Shown: positions 1 through 9,744 of the stretch, in pieces
Position numbering within the stretch: the first letter of the stretch is position 1
How the letters are laid out: each line of letters begins with the position of its first letter
Assembly: GCA_002070095.1 (NCBI GenBank)
Contig: MWCR01000003.1
Location: 1-64,000 of the forward strand
Reading direction: 5' to 3'
DNA: 64,000 nucleotides
Source of the DNA: Parcubacteria group bacterium ADurb.Bin192
Lineage (GTDB): Bacteria; Patescibacteriota; Patescibacteriia; 2-12-FULL-60-25
Notes under the pieces: generated by a model
Database searches by the model: none
Told to the model about the DNA's origin: nothing
The model's input: only the letters and a program-made list of their open reading frames with translations
Program-made: the position numbers and the translations under genes

Positions 1-26
1 AGAATGGGATTTTATGATTGACTATT

Positions 27-54
27 AAAAAACTTCGAGAATACGAAGTTTTTT
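27..54 (-). terminator. Rho-independent terminator after tRNA-Glu
   Basis: A seven-base-pair hairpin (AACTTCG / CGAAGTT, loop AGAATA) is flanked by A and T runs. It lies just beyond the 3' end of the minus-strand tRNA-Glu and could end transcription in either direction. Confidence 0.75.
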
Positions 55-129
55 TGGTAGCCCGTAGGGGAATTGAACCCCTGTTTTCACCGTGAGAGGG
101 TGACGTCCTAGCCCCTAGACGAACGGGCC
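55..129 (-). tRNA. tRNA-Glu (anticodon CTC)
   Basis: Read on the minus strand, the sequence folds into a cloverleaf with acceptor arm GGCCCGT paired to ACGGGCT, a T loop with TTCAATT, and an anticodon loop CTCTCAC whose central triplet CTC reads GAG. The CCA end is encoded in the genome. A terminator hairpin follows immediately. Confidence 0.92.
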
Positions 130-171
130 ACGTAACCAAGACCGGCTTTTCTGTGATTTGCCCGCCTTACG

Positions 172-1479
172 TTATCTGTTTTGCCATTCAGGAGATTGCC
201 TGACCAGCAGTTCCGGCGCTTTGAGAGGATCGGCCATTAACTCCTTGGTTATCTTTTCCATGCGCGAACCCTGTGATCCTTTTATCAGCACCACATCTCC
301 TTTTTTAAGCACCTGCTGTTGAATATACAGACCGGCTTCAGAACTGTTTTCAAAATACACGACTTTATCCCTTGGCAAGCCGGAATTAACCGCCGAATCA
401 CCAATGATACGCGCCAGTTTACCACAACAAACCAAAAAGTCAATATTATTGACGGCCGCCCAGCGCCCCACTTCACGATGCTCTTTTTCAGCCAAATCTC
501 CCAATTCCAGCATTTCACCCAAAACAGCGATCCTTTTGGAGCCAGGCTCCACCGGAAACTTGGATAACTCGTGTACCGCCTTTTTCATGGCCTGCGGCTG
601 TGCGTTATAGCTGTCATCGAGCAACATGGTATTTTTTACGCCCGGAACCAGCCGGCTCCTGCCGGGCATGCCTGTATAATGTTGCTGCAGGTAACCAATC
701 ACCGGACCGGACATGTGATCCATGGATACGCAAAAAGCCAGGGCCGAGGCAATGGCATAAGCATGTGTATCTCCGAATACTCCTTTCAAAAAAAGCTTAT
801 ACGAATGATTTTGCAAAACCGCCAGCTCAACTTCAGTCCCGGCCTTGTCCGGCAGTAAAGAATCATAAATCGACTTGCATCCAAGAATCGTGACCGTGGC
901 CTGCGGTTCTCGACCGTAATAGATGACTTCAGCTTGAGTCAAAGAGGCGGAATCACGGCAATCAATGTCATCGCCGTTTAAAATAGCTTCTCCGTCTGGC
1001 GGCAGGGATTGCAACAGTTTTCTTTCTTCAGCCACTGCGTTTTCCGTTGATCCAAAAAATTCGGTATGTTCCGGACCCATGGCCGTCATGATGGCCACCG
1101 AGGGCGGAGCCAGACTTATCAAATAATCCAGATCTCCTGGATGATCAGCCGCCATTTCCAAAACCACATAACGCATATTCAACCTTTTAATGCCCAGGGC
1201 ATAGGCCGCGCCCGTATAAAGCAAGGCCAGCCATTTAAAAACATTTTTACCGGGAGCATCACAGCCAAAAACTGACAACGGCACTCCCAGTTCATTGTTA
1301 AAATTCTTTCTCGAGGCTCGAAAATCATCTTTGCCCAAAGATGCTTCCAGGGCCAAAGTCAAAGCCTGACGAGCAGAGGTTTTACCCACCGACCCGCCGA
1401 TGGCCACAATTACGGGCTTATCCCGCGTGATGGCTTTTTTGGCGCACGCGCCCAAAAACCTTTCTATTTTTTTCATCAT
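172..1479 (-). CDS. murF: UDP-N-acetylmuramoyl-tripeptide--D-alanyl-D-alanine ligase (MurF-like)
   Basis: This is a Mur ligase that would add the terminal D-Ala-D-Ala dipeptide to the peptidoglycan precursor in the cytoplasm. Visible motifs are the ATP-binding GGSVGKTS near residue 30, the Mur ligase central-domain segment around EMAADHPGDLDYL, and the C-terminal DDSYNAQP and LGEMLELGD signatures typical of MurF rather than MurC, D or E. The ORF stays open a further 50 codons upstream, but that part overlaps the end of the penicillin-binding protein gene and has no family similarity, so the paired ATG codons at 1474-1479 are the better start. It follows the penicillin-binding protein gene by 56 bases on the same strand, forming a small cell-wall unit. 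No good Shine-Dalgarno sequence is visible. Confidence 0.9.
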   Translation of the reverse strand: MMKKIERFLGACAKKAITRDKPVIVAIGGSVGKTSARQALTLALEASLGKDDFRASRKNFNNELGVPLSVFGCDAPGKNVFKWLALLYTGAAYALGIKRLNMRYVVLEMAADHPGDLDYLISLAPPSVAIMTAMGPEHTEFFGSTENAVAEERKLLQSLPPDGEAILNGDDIDCRDSASLTQAEVIYYGREPQATVTILGCKSIYDSLLPDKAGTEVELAVLQNHSYKLFLKGVFGDTHAYAIASALAFCVSMDHMSGPVIGYLQQHYTGMPGRSRLVPGVKNTMLLDDSYNAQPQAMKKAVHELSKFPVEPGSKRIAVLGEMLELGDLAEKEHREVGRWAAVNNIDFLVCCGKLARIIGDSAVNSGLPRDKVVYFENSSEAGLYIQQQVLKKGDVVLIKGSQGSRMEKITKELMADPLKAPELLVRQSPEWQNR

Positions 1480-1535
1480 AACTCGCAAAAAATAAAATAT
1501 CCCGCTTACTGATTTTTGTCGAGTCCGGCCGTCAA

Positions 1536-3296
1536 CTAATCGATCTCTCTGTCCGGTTTGACCCCCAAATAAGACAGTACGTAGCCGGCCAAATCTCCGA
1601 ACACGGGCGCCGCACACTCCTCGGCCCAAGCGGCTTTACGCGGATTATCAAATTTAACCAGCATGACAAAAGCCGGATCTTCAGCCGGCGCGTAGCCCAG
1701 CATGGTGGCATTAATTTTACCTGCTTCGTAACCCAGACCCCCGGTTTTGGCTACTTGAGCGGTACCAGTCTTGGCCGCTACCCAATATCCTGGCAAGCGC
1801 GCCGACTGTCCATGGCCGTTCTCAATCACGGAAACCAGCATGCCGGAAATCAAACGCGCGGTTCGCGGACTTATAGGCTGACCCATCTCCTGCGGTTCTA
1901 TGCTTTCCCGGGTGCCGTCCGGATGAACGATTTCGGATACTATATACGGGCGCATCAGCTTTCCCTGATTGGCCATGGCTCCATAAGCCGCTACCAGCTG
2001 AATAGGTGTGGCTGTTATGCCTTGTCCAAAAGAGGCCGTGGCCGCGAAAATATCCCCCTTTTTTTCTAAAGAACTGATATTGCCGGCGGCTTCCGGACTT
2101 AAGCCCAAATTGGTTTTTTGGCCAAAACCGAATTTTTGCACAAATTCATAAAATAATTGCTTGCCAAGCTGCCGCTGAACAAAAATAGGACCCGTATTTA
2201 ATGACTTTTCCAATACCTGCTGCATGGTCTGCACGCCATGAGCCTTGTTATCGGAATTTTTAATTTTGTAATCATCAATCTCTTCCACGCCCTTATCAAC
2301 ATAAGTTGTATTGGGATTAATTTTTTCAGCCTCCATACCGGCCGCTAAAGTGACGGCCTTAAAAACAGATCCAGGCTCATAAGACACAAAAACTGCCGGG
2401 TTATTAAAAACAGCCACATCCTTAACTTCTTTAAGATTTCCGGGGTCAAAATCAGGATAGGAACACATAGCCATGATCGCCCCCGTTTCAGGATCCATGA
2501 TAATGACCGTCCCCGTATCCGCCTCATAATCCAAAACACCCTTTTTGATTCTCTCGCAAGCTTTATACTGAATTGCTCTATCCAGCGTTACCACAATATC
2601 CGATCCATCCACCGCCTCTCTGAATTTAGCATCCGCTGACACGATTCTTTTGCCCGTGGCATCTTTTTCTCCAAAAAAAGAACCTGCCCGGCCGGCCAGG
2701 TACTCTTGATAGTTTGACTCAAGCCCATATTTTCCCACCAAATAGCCCTGCTCATCAGCCGTTACCAAGCCAATAATCTGACCTCCCATGTTTTTTTCAG
2801 GATACATGCGCGCGTCATAGGACACAAAGCCCACGCCTTCCAAACGCATTTCTTTCAATTTTTGGACTGTTTCATAAGGCACGTCTTTAGCAATCACTTC
2901 GTAAGGATCTTCGGGGTTTCTGGTCAACTGTTCTATCAAATCCACGTCCGGCAAACCCAAAACCGCCGACAGTTCATGAGCCACGCGCACATGATCGCTC
3001 ATGTTTTTGGGAACCGCGTAGACCTGCCAAGCCTCACGGTTGGCGGCCAACGGGTATAACTTGCCATCCAACCTGTCTCTGACAAAAATCCGGCCCCTTT
3101 GAGGTAAAAGTTTGGCACGCAAATCATGCTGGTTGGAAGCCAGAACCTTATAGATTTGATGATCTATAATTTGCAATTTTGCCAGCCTTAAAACAAAAAT
3201 CAAACCCGCGATGATAAAAAAAATCAGCAAGGCTAAAAAACGCAAACCAATGCTTTTATCTTCCTGCCTGATTGTCCGGCCAAATGACTGGTTCAC
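1536..3296 (-). CDS. ftsI: Penicillin-binding protein, transpeptidase (FtsI/PBP2 type)
   Basis: A membrane-anchored D,D-transpeptidase that cross-links peptidoglycan, probably at the septum. One membrane segment lies at about residues 19-38. A non-catalytic PBP dimerisation region follows, then the transpeptidase domain with all three signatures: SVFK (Ser310, Lys313), SLN (Ser365) and KTG (residues 509-511). The length of 586 residues is normal for class B PBPs. The start codon is GTG. It lies directly upstream of murF in the same direction, as expected of a division and cell-wall cluster. The exact paralogue (FtsI or another class B PBP) cannot be fixed from this sequence alone. Confidence 0.92.
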   Translation of the reverse strand: MNQSFGRTIRQEDKSIGLRFLALLIFFIIAGLIFVLRLAKLQIIDHQIYKVLASNQHDLRAKLLPQRGRIFVRDRLDGKLYPLAANREAWQVYAVPKNMSDHVRVAHELSAVLGLPDVDLIEQLTRNPEDPYEVIAKDVPYETVQKLKEMRLEGVGFVSYDARMYPEKNMGGQIIGLVTADEQGYLVGKYGLESNYQEYLAGRAGSFFGEKDATGKRIVSADAKFREAVDGSDIVVTLDRAIQYKACERIKKGVLDYEADTGTVIIMDPETGAIMAMCSYPDFDPGNLKEVKDVAVFNNPAVFVSYEPGSVFKAVTLAAGMEAEKINPNTTYVDKGVEEIDDYKIKNSDNKAHGVQTMQQVLEKSLNTGPIFVQRQLGKQLFYEFVQKFGFGQKTNLGLSPEAAGNISSLEKKGDIFAATASFGQGITATPIQLVAAYGAMANQGKLMRPYIVSEIVHPDGTRESIEPQEMGQPISPRTARLISGMLVSVIENGHGQSARLPGYWVAAKTGTAQVAKTGGLGYEAGKINATMLGYAPAEDPAFVMLVKFDNPRKAAWAEECAAPVFGDLAGYVLSYLGVKPDREID

Positions 3297-3319
3297 AACT
3301 CAAACAGTATACCAGAGCA

Positions 3320-4579
3320 TCAAATTTTGTCATTCAAAAATCTCCGCCCCTTCAGCTTGTCCGGCAAATAATCCTGTGAAACCGGCTCTTTAAAATTCGG
3401 ATTATACTGATAACCCCGGCCATAGCCCAATTCCTTCATCAATTGAGTGGGCGCGTTCCGTAAATGTAACGGCACGGGCAGATCCGAAGTTTCTCCGGCC
3501 GCTTCAGACGCTTGATTATAGGCTGTATACAGAGCATTGGATTTACGAGCCTGCGCCAAAAAAACCACGGCCTGCGCCAGATGAACCTTGCATTCGGGCA
3601 AGCCAACCATGTGCACGGCCTGCATGGCGCTCACGGCTTGTATCAGAGCCTGGGGTTCAGCCAAACCGACGTCTTCGGATGCAAAACGCACCAAACGGCG
3701 TGCGATGTACATGGGATCTTGCCCGGCTTCCAGCATCCTGGCCAGCCAATACAAGGCCGCGTCCGCGTCCGAACCGCGCAATGACTTATGCAGGGCGCTG
3801 ATCACGTTATAATATTCTTCGCCCTTTTTATCGAACTTGAATTGAGCTCTTTGAACAATCTTCTTAACCATTTTAGAGTCAATCAAATTGCTCTTGTCCG
3901 TCTCCAGCGACTCGGCGCAAAGTTGTAAAACATTCAAAGCGGCCCGAGCATCACCGTTAGCCAAACCGGCTATAACAGACAAAGCGTCTTCAGAAACTTT
4001 TAAATTCAGATTGCCCAGACCCCTGTTTTTATCCTTGACTGACTTGATCAAAATACCGATCAAATCTTTTTCGGACAAAGGATTCAAAACAAAAACCCTA
4101 ACACGTGACAGCAGAGCCTGATTAACTTCAAAGCTGGGATTTTCAGTGGTCGCTCCGATAAAAATCAATGTTCCCTTTTCGATATGCGGTAATAGTGCGT
4201 CTTGTTGTCCTTTGTTAAATCTATGAATTTCATCAATGAACAGAATAGTGCGTCTTTGCTTTAAGGAACAATTCAAATGTGCTTTTTGGACTATCTGACG
4301 TATTTCCGCCACTCCGGAAGTGACTGCGGAAAGACTCACAAAATCCGCCGAGCTGACCGCGGCCATCACTTCGGCCAAGGTGGTTTTTCCACAGCCGGGC
4401 GGACCCCAAAAAATACAGCTGGGAATATTGCCTTTTTCTATCAAACGTCTAAAAGCCGCCTCTCTGCCAACCAAAGCATCTTGACCCAAGATATCGTCCA
4501 AAGTTAACGGCCTCATTCTATCCGCGAGAGGTGATATTGGATTTTTATCATCCTTGCTCGGAAACAGATCGCTTTGCAT
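3320..4579 (-). CDS. rarA: Replication-associated recombination protein A (RarA/MgsA), AAA+ ATPase
   Basis: A clamp-loader-like AAA+ ATPase that acts at stalled replication forks. Walker A (GPPGCGKTT) lies near residue 40 and Walker B (LFIDEIHRFNKGQQDALLPH) follows, then sensor 1 (GATTENPSFEV) and the C-terminal tetramerisation region with the conserved EDVGLAEPQAL and GYGRGYQYNP motifs. I chose the ATG at 4579; an in-frame TTG lies three codons upstream. About 20 bases separate it from the penicillin-binding protein gene on the same strand. The family assignment is secure from length (419 aa) and motif order. Confidence 0.95.
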   Translation of the reverse strand: MQSDLFPSKDDKNPISPLADRMRPLTLDDILGQDALVGREAAFRRLIEKGNIPSCIFWGPPGCGKTTLAEVMAAVSSADFVSLSAVTSGVAEIRQIVQKAHLNCSLKQRRTILFIDEIHRFNKGQQDALLPHIEKGTLIFIGATTENPSFEVNQALLSRVRVFVLNPLSEKDLIGILIKSVKDKNRGLGNLNLKVSEDALSVIAGLANGDARAALNVLQLCAESLETDKSNLIDSKMVKKIVQRAQFKFDKKGEEYYNVISALHKSLRGSDADAALYWLARMLEAGQDPMYIARRLVRFASEDVGLAEPQALIQAVSAMQAVHMVGLPECKVHLAQAVVFLAQARKSNALYTAYNQASEAAGETSDLPVPLHLRNAPTQLMKELGYGRGYQYNPNFKEPVSQDYLPDKLKGRRFLNDKI

Positions 4580-4637
4580 ATGGAACAAAGATAGAACACG
4601 CGCGCCAACAGGTCAACCCGAACCGTTCAGTCAGCGA

Positions 4638-6092
4638 TTACTTGAGTCTGTTTCTGATCCATTCCAAAGCCAGATTTTTAGACGGTCGGCCTCGGAGATT
4701 ATCAAACGTACCCTTAAACTGCTCCTCCAAAACCAAATTTAACAATTTGCCCAATTCAGGTCCCGTGGCAACTCCCAGCTTGAGCAAATCCCGACCGCTC
4801 AAAACAGCCGCCGGAGGTTTTAATAAAACCCTTAATGACTCGGCCCTGGACTTGATTTCATTGATCGATTGTCTTTGCTTTTTTGAATTATTGCCATCCA
4901 GACAAGTCAAAGCCTCCAAAAGGATAATAAAATCAAACAGATTCAAGGCTGGCTTTTTAGCCGCCAATTCGAAAGCCAGTTTCTTGACCGCGCAATCAAG
5001 GTCTGTCGGCCGTTTTTGTCCAATAAATTGGACTCTCCACTTATCGAACAGCCCGATCAAGCTCAAACAGCCCGCAGTTTCAGCACCCGAAGCATTTATC
5101 TGTTTCAAAAACACAGAAGCATCCCGCCTGCCCAAAACACAGCCCATAACCGCCAACAAAAGAAGCTGTTTTTTGTTTTCGGCCGCCTTAAAAAGAGCCG
5201 CCTTGCCGGCCGTATAATCAACCGCCCGCCCCAAACAAACACGATTTTTTTTATTTGCTTGATACAACTTAGCCAAGCTAGGATTAAGCTTATCAAAAAT
5301 ACCCAGCTTATTGGCGGCCTGAAGGCCAATAGACGGCTTTCGAGACCACAACAGCATTTTGTGCCACTCCTGCCCCACTCTTTCTTTAGCCAAATGCTTT
5401 AAGTCAATAGCTCGGCAAAGAGACAGAGTGCCGGGATGAATTTTAAATTCAAAACGCGCGGCAAATTGCATGACTCTTAATACTCTAAGCGGATCATCAC
5501 CAAAACTCCGATGATCAACGGCTCTCAATATGCCTTTGCGCAAATCCTCCAGACCTCCGTGCGCGTCCAGCACCTGACCACGCTTCAAATCCAAAGCCAG
5601 GGCATTAATAGTCAAATCTCTGCGCCGAGAAGCCTGCTCAAAATCCAATTCGGCTGAACTGATAACTTGAGGCTTGCGGCCCAAACCCGGGCCGGTACGC
5701 GATTCGGTTCTGGGCAGCGCGATATCCAAACCAACCAGGTTAAATACGCCAAATTGCCGGCCGACTTCGTTTAACTGAATTCGCTTTAAGCCCAAACGGC
5801 GCTTAATCATGGGATCAGCCGCCAAGCTCGCCAGCATGTTTCGCAACTCCGCAGACTGCCAGCCGTAAACCTCCATGTCCACATCTTTAACAACCAAATC
5901 CTTGCCCTGCCGACGCAGGAGAGCGTCACGCACGCACCCGCCAACCAATAAAGCACGCCCGCCTTTCGACTCCGCGCGCTTGGCTATTTGAGAAGCTAAA
6001 AAATACTGTATCTTAAGATCCGAACCGGGGTGTGATCCTAAAATAAAACTTCTCACATCCTTGATGGTCAAGGCAACCGGCGCTTTGTACAT
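4638..6092 (-). CDS. cca: CCA tRNA nucleotidyltransferase / poly(A) polymerase family
   Basis: A class II nucleotidyltransferase that adds or repairs the tRNA 3' CCA. The N-terminal head carries LLVGGCVRDALL and an acidic pair in DVDMEVYG, and RRRDLTINALALDL matches the family's second conserved motif. The C-terminal half is a helical body, rich in Leu, Lys and Cys, with low conservation. The ATG at 6090-6092 (MYKAPVALT) is preferred because the 19 upstream codons run towards a terminator hairpin and a tRNA gene. All five tRNA genes in the window already encode CCA, so the enzyme probably has a repair role here. Confidence 0.88.
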   Translation of the reverse strand: MYKAPVALTIKDVRSFILGSHPGSDLKIQYFLASQIAKRAESKGGRALLVGGCVRDALLRRQGKDLVVKDVDMEVYGWQSAELRNMLASLAADPMIKRRLGLKRIQLNEVGRQFGVFNLVGLDIALPRTESRTGPGLGRKPQVISSAELDFEQASRRRDLTINALALDLKRGQVLDAHGGLEDLRKGILRAVDHRSFGDDPLRVLRVMQFAARFEFKIHPGTLSLCRAIDLKHLAKERVGQEWHKMLLWSRKPSIGLQAANKLGIFDKLNPSLAKLYQANKKNRVCLGRAVDYTAGKAALFKAAENKKQLLLLAVMGCVLGRRDASVFLKQINASGAETAGCLSLIGLFDKWRVQFIGQKRPTDLDCAVKKLAFELAAKKPALNLFDFIILLEALTCLDGNNSKKQRQSINEIKSRAESLRVLLKPPAAVLSGRDLLKLGVATGPELGKLLNLVLEEQFKGTFDNLRGRPSKNLALEWIRNRLK

Positions 6093-6140
6093 GTATGCTA
6101 TTTTATAACAGATTGCCTTATATTCACAATACAAAACAAA

Positions 6141-6168
6141 AACCCCCAAGCTTTATGCGAAGGGGGTT
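6141..6168 (-). terminator. Terminator downstream of tRNA-Pro
   Basis: AACCCCC and GGGGGTT form a seven-base-pair stem, followed on the minus strand by a T-rich tail. It separates the tRNA-Pro transcript from the downstream cca gene. Confidence 0.7.
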
Positions 6169-6170
6169 GA

Positions 6171-6246
6171 TGGTCGGGCTAGTGGGACTTGAACCCACGG
6201 CCTCGTCGTCCCGAACGACGCGCGCTACCAACTGCGCTATAGCCCG
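6171..6246 (-). tRNA. tRNA-Pro (anticodon CGG)
   Basis: On the minus strand the acceptor arm CGGGCTA pairs with TAGCCCG. The anticodon stem CGTCG/CGACG encloses loop TTCGGGA, giving anticodon CGG (codon CCG). The T arm has GGTTCAAGTCC, and CCA is encoded. Confidence 0.93.
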
Positions 6247-6329
6247 ACGGAATATGTTTACCTTTCTTGGCTTGCCGACTATATCAAACGGCCTGCCCTC
6301 TGGCAAGATCCGTGACCGCATTATAGCAT

Positions 6330-7619
6330 ATGCACATGCTGGAATCGTTTATCCCTAAATCAATACTGGCCGCCATTACAGTATCGCTGGGCGTCATTTT
6401 TTTCTGCTGTCAGGCTCAAGCTCAAGGCATGGGATCGGTCTACGCTCCCGAAATACTCGGCCCAGGCATTAGCGTGGACGCCTTTTCATCCAGCACCAAT
6501 ATACTGCCGGCAAACCCCGCGGCCCAAAAATCACGTTATGGCGATTATGCCCGGGCGCTCATCTTGGAAGTTGCTCCGCAAATTATTAAAGACGACCAGC
6601 AAACCAAACAAGTCTTGGTCTATAAACTGGAAATCCTCTCCGGAGCTCACAAAAATACCAAACAGACATCGGTTATGGACCCTGGCCAGATGAACTTTGG
6701 CTTCAACCCTCAAATGGGCGACATGGTCATCATCTATATCCAAGCGGGCTCAAACCAAGACGAACCCACCATCTTTCTGGAAAACTATGACCGGCGCAAT
6801 ATTTATTTATGGCTGGCCTTAACCGTCTTTGTTCTGCTCATGTTGCTGGCAGGATCCAAAGGCATAAAATTTTTTATATTATTTTTAGTTCCCCTCGGCT
6901 TGTTGCTTGAGCTGATAATACCCTTGTATACCCATAAATATCCCGCCTTGTTTGTAATCTTTTTGATGGCGCTCATTTATTCCGCCGCCCATTCACTGCT
7001 CTTTCAGGGTTATAACCGAAAAACCGCGGCCGCCGTCATAACCACGGTTTCAAGTTCAGTCTTGAGCTATATCCTGATCCGCCTGCTGTCCGAATGGGCC
7101 GATCTGAACATCTACAATCAAAATACGGCCGTTGATCTGTTCAAAGAAAACCCGTCCCTGGACGCTCAATTCGTGGTTGTTCTGGGGTTGATGATAATTC
7201 TCATCGGCGCCGTGCACGCCATAACATCCCCCATCATGTCCGCTGTTCACGAACTTAAAAAAGCCAATCTTATTTTAAGCTTTAAAAAAATATTTTCAGC
7301 CGCCATGGACATCGGTAAAGAACATCTGTCAGCCGTGGCTCCGATAATCAGCCTAGCCTACCTTGGCCCGGCCTTCATCTTTTTTCTTAATTCTTCCATT
7401 TCCCAAAATCCATTCATCAAAAATATCAATGAAGACGCGGTCAGCCAAGCGCTTATTTTGCCCATAGGCGGTTTGATGGGCCTGATCTTATCCATCTTTA
7501 TCGCCGCAACCGTGGCCGCTCTTTTTTGGACGGAATATGCTCCCCGGCAGTTAGACCCTTTGAAAAGAGCTGTCAGCTGGAGGCAAAACAACGAGCCGCC
7601 AAACGAACCGCAGACATAA
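6330..7619 (+). CDS. YibE/F-like multi-pass membrane protein
   Basis: An exported or membrane-inserted protein of 429 residues. An N-terminal hydrophobic segment ends in CQAQAQG, a plausible signal peptide. It is followed by a globular extracytoplasmic stretch to about residue 150 (with GDMVIIY and LENYDRRN) and then about seven membrane helices. This layout matches the YibE/F family, whose role is unknown. It is the only plus-strand gene in the first 29 kb and its stop lies one base before the convergent nuclease gene stop. The start ATG lies about 80 bases beyond the tRNA-Pro 5' end, so the two are divergently transcribed. Confidence 0.7.
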   Translation: MHMLESFIPKSILAAITVSLGVIFFCCQAQAQGMGSVYAPEILGPGISVDAFSSSTNILPANPAAQKSRYGDYARALILEVAPQIIKDDQQTKQVLVYKLEILSGAHKNTKQTSVMDPGQMNFGFNPQMGDMVIIYIQAGSNQDEPTIFLENYDRRNIYLWLALTVFVLLMLLAGSKGIKFFILFLVPLGLLLELIIPLYTHKYPALFVIFLMALIYSAAHSLLFQGYNRKTAAAVITTVSSSVLSYILIRLLSEWADLNIYNQNTAVDLFKENPSLDAQFVVVLGLMIILIGAVHAITSPIMSAVHELKKANLILSFKKIFSAAMDIGKEHLSAVAPIISLAYLGPAFIFFLNSSISQNPFIKNINEDAVSQALILPIGGLMGLILSIFIAATVAALFWTEYAPRQLDPLKRAVSWRQNNEPPNEPQT

Positions 7620-7620
7620 T

Positions 7621-9105
7621 TCAGTAATCCCGTTCAAAACCGTTAATCCAAGGATAGGGTTTATCGTAAGCCGTTTTATTTTTTGCGAACCGGCGACACC
7701 AATCAGCTAGATAAGCGGTGGCCAAAACATCATCCTCATTATAAATCAAAATCTGATCCAGCAGGGCCTGGTTCTTGGTTCCCAGATATTCTTCGAAGAC
7801 ATCCACCGACTGCCCGCCTCCGGTCACTTCTCCCCTCCAAGCATGACCGATAAATTTAGCCACATATTTCAAACCGTAAAAATACAAAGGGAAGACCAGA
7901 GAAGAGGTGACAGTGTTTTTAAGATCAATCATATTCTCCCTGAAGCGGTCCAGGGCCGGACTGCCGCCATATCTTTTTTCCAACACCGCCAGCCTGATTT
8001 TTTCATAAGCCGCGTAATGAATAACCTGATAATCAGCCGGCAAAGTATTTACCCAATCCAAAAACTCACGCCACATGAGTCCCTCGTCCTCAATCTTCTT
8101 GGCCAAAAACGGTCTGTAGGTGGATATTCCCTTTTCTCTGATTAAACAGCCATACAGATAATCAAAATCATTAGGCGGATCACTCTCGATATCAAAATGA
8201 ATTTCCAGCGGAGGAACCGGCAACAATACCTCTTCGCGGATTATGACTTGCTCCCTTTGCAAAGATTGAGCCTGTAATTTAGCCACTTCCAAACCATGCA
8301 AACGTAAACCCGGCGCCCGGCCGTCCAAATCCACGATATCCATTTCAGCCGCGTCGTCCACGGTTCTGACGCCCAACTCACGCAGTGCATTCAAACGCCT
8401 GATATCAACGTTAAACAAACGCGCGATGTCGTTGGTGGACTCGGCCAGTCTTTCGCACAATGCGCCCCAAGGACTGGTGTCCAAACAGCTTTTACGCAAA
8501 ACCGGCTCCGGCCTTTCGCCGGCCCGTATACTTTCCAATTCCCGAGTAATGGCTTCAAATTCGGTTATATTCTCTCCCAGTTCAACCGCCAATTCAGCCT
8601 TATCTTTATTCATGATATAGCCAAAAGCCGGAAACCTGCCCTGCACGCGTTCCAGCAAAACAGCATAGAACATCAACTGCAGTTTGTGATACTTGGACAA
8701 ATGATGCGCGCTCTTCACGTCTATTGGCTCGTAATACCATCCGCCCAAAGAGCTCTCTCCCTCCACCCGCCTCAATAAATCAGGCCGCCCTGCCCAATCA
8801 CCATCCAATAAAGTGCCTTGATAGATAACGGAATCTCCCCGGCGCATGGATTCCAAAGTAAGCGCGAAATCAGCTTCCAAGTCTTCGGTCGTCGCGATCT
8901 GTACCACGACCTGTTCTTGAAATAATTCATGCACTACTTCCCGCTCGTGCAGAAGACCGTCTTCCAAACGATTTCTTTCTCCGTCCGTAAACTCTCTTTT
9001 CAGCTTCTGCTCTTCGGGGGTGGCAAAACGCTCATAATAAGGCCAATGCGGACACTGTAAAAAACAGTAATAATCCGTGGCTGTTAAGTAGTCTTTTTTC
9101 GGCAT
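7621..9105 (-). CDS. RecB-family nuclease (TM0106-like) with RNase H-fold domain
   Basis: A predicted DNA/RNA nuclease of 494 residues. The N-terminal half looks like a PD-(D/E)XK fold: a Cys motif in the segment CFLQCPHWPYYERF, HEREVVHELF, and a GRPDLLR...YEPIDVKSA core with the D and E..K residues. The C-terminal half looks like a YprB-like RNase H domain: EIHFDIESDP, YAAYEKIRL and YNEDDVLATAYL carry the expected acidic residues. The function is unproven; the two-domain architecture is shared with uncharacterised proteins annotated as TM0106-family RecB-like nucleases. The ATG at 9105 is preferred over the TTG two codons upstream. It starts within the end of the HD-domain gene, suggesting co-translation. 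Confidence 0.8.
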   Translation of the reverse strand: MPKKDYLTATDYYCFLQCPHWPYYERFATPEEQKLKREFTDGERNRLEDGLLHEREVVHELFQEQVVVQIATTEDLEADFALTLESMRRGDSVIYQGTLLDGDWAGRPDLLRRVEGESSLGGWYYEPIDVKSAHHLSKYHKLQLMFYAVLLERVQGRFPAFGYIMNKDKAELAVELGENITEFEAITRELESIRAGERPEPVLRKSCLDTSPWGALCERLAESTNDIARLFNVDIRRLNALRELGVRTVDDAAEMDIVDLDGRAPGLRLHGLEVAKLQAQSLQREQVIIREEVLLPVPPLEIHFDIESDPPNDFDYLYGCLIREKGISTYRPFLAKKIEDEGLMWREFLDWVNTLPADYQVIHYAAYEKIRLAVLEKRYGGSPALDRFRENMIDLKNTVTSSLVFPLYFYGLKYVAKFIGHAWRGEVTGGGQSVDVFEEYLGTKNQALLDQILIYNEDDVLATAYLADWCRRFAKNKTAYDKPYPWINGFERDY

Positions 9106-9107
9106 AA

Positions 9108-9686
9108 TCAAAGCATCTTGGATCTGGCCTGTTTATAAGCTTGCTCCAATTCATTAACCAAAGCTCCGGGCAATCGTCTTTTAAAGATTTCCACCAATTT
9201 GCCCTCGTTGTCCAACTTTTCTTTGAGAGAAGCTCCGAAGATATTGACTGATTCCGGGTTAATATCAAAAGCCGCGTTTAAACTATGCAAATTATGCAAA
9301 TGGTCGGCCGCCGCTATGGCCACAGCTTCCAAATCAGCCGTCCGCATCTTCTTTCTGTAAGCATCTTTTCTGGCATGCCAGGATATATTTTTTTCCGGTT
9401 CGCTGACCTGATCCACCAAATCGGCCACCTTGGAAGAAAATACGCTCTTAATCTCGTCCAAAGCCACTCCGCAGTCTTCCACCACGTCATGCAAAAAACC
9501 GGCGGCCACCACTTCGTCAGAATAACCCAAACGGCTAAGTGTGAGCCCGACCAGGGCCGGGTGCGCGATATACGGTATTTTAACAATGGGATGTTTGCGA
9601 TATTGCCCGTCATGTTTGGCGGAGGCAAACTCCAAGGCCTGATGCAATAAAGGAGAATAAATGTTGCCCGGCATAATATTGCTCAT
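9108..9686 (-). CDS. HD-domain phosphohydrolase (RelA/SpoT hydrolase-like)
   Basis: A 192-residue HD protein. Metal ligands are visible as H30 region (AKHDGQYRKHPIVKIPYIAHP), the HD pair in GFLHDVVED, and a further acidic residue in AAADHLHNL. These match the hydrolase half of (p)ppGpp SpoT/MESH1 enzymes, with no synthetase or TGS region. It may therefore degrade an alarmone or another nucleotide. The end overlaps the start region of the RecB-like nuclease gene by a few bases, so the two form an operon. Confidence 0.78.
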   Translation of the reverse strand: MSNIMPGNIYSPLLHQALEFASAKHDGQYRKHPIVKIPYIAHPALVGLTLSRLGYSDEVVAAGFLHDVVEDCGVALDEIKSVFSSKVADLVDQVSEPEKNISWHARKDAYRKKMRTADLEAVAIAAADHLHNLHSLNAAFDINPESVNIFGASLKEKLDNEGKLVEIFKRRLPGALVNELEQAYKQARSKML

Positions 9687-9725
9687 TATGCTTTATCGGC
9701 CATCATTAATCAAATTATTAAAACA

Positions 9726-9739
9726 AGCCCCGGAGGGCT
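9726..9739 (-). terminator. Hairpin after rpmG
   Basis: AGCCC and GGGCT form a short stem with a TCCG tetraloop, followed on the minus strand by TGTTTTAATA. It lies between rpmG and the HD-domain gene. Confidence 0.5.
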
Positions 9740-9744
9740 CATTT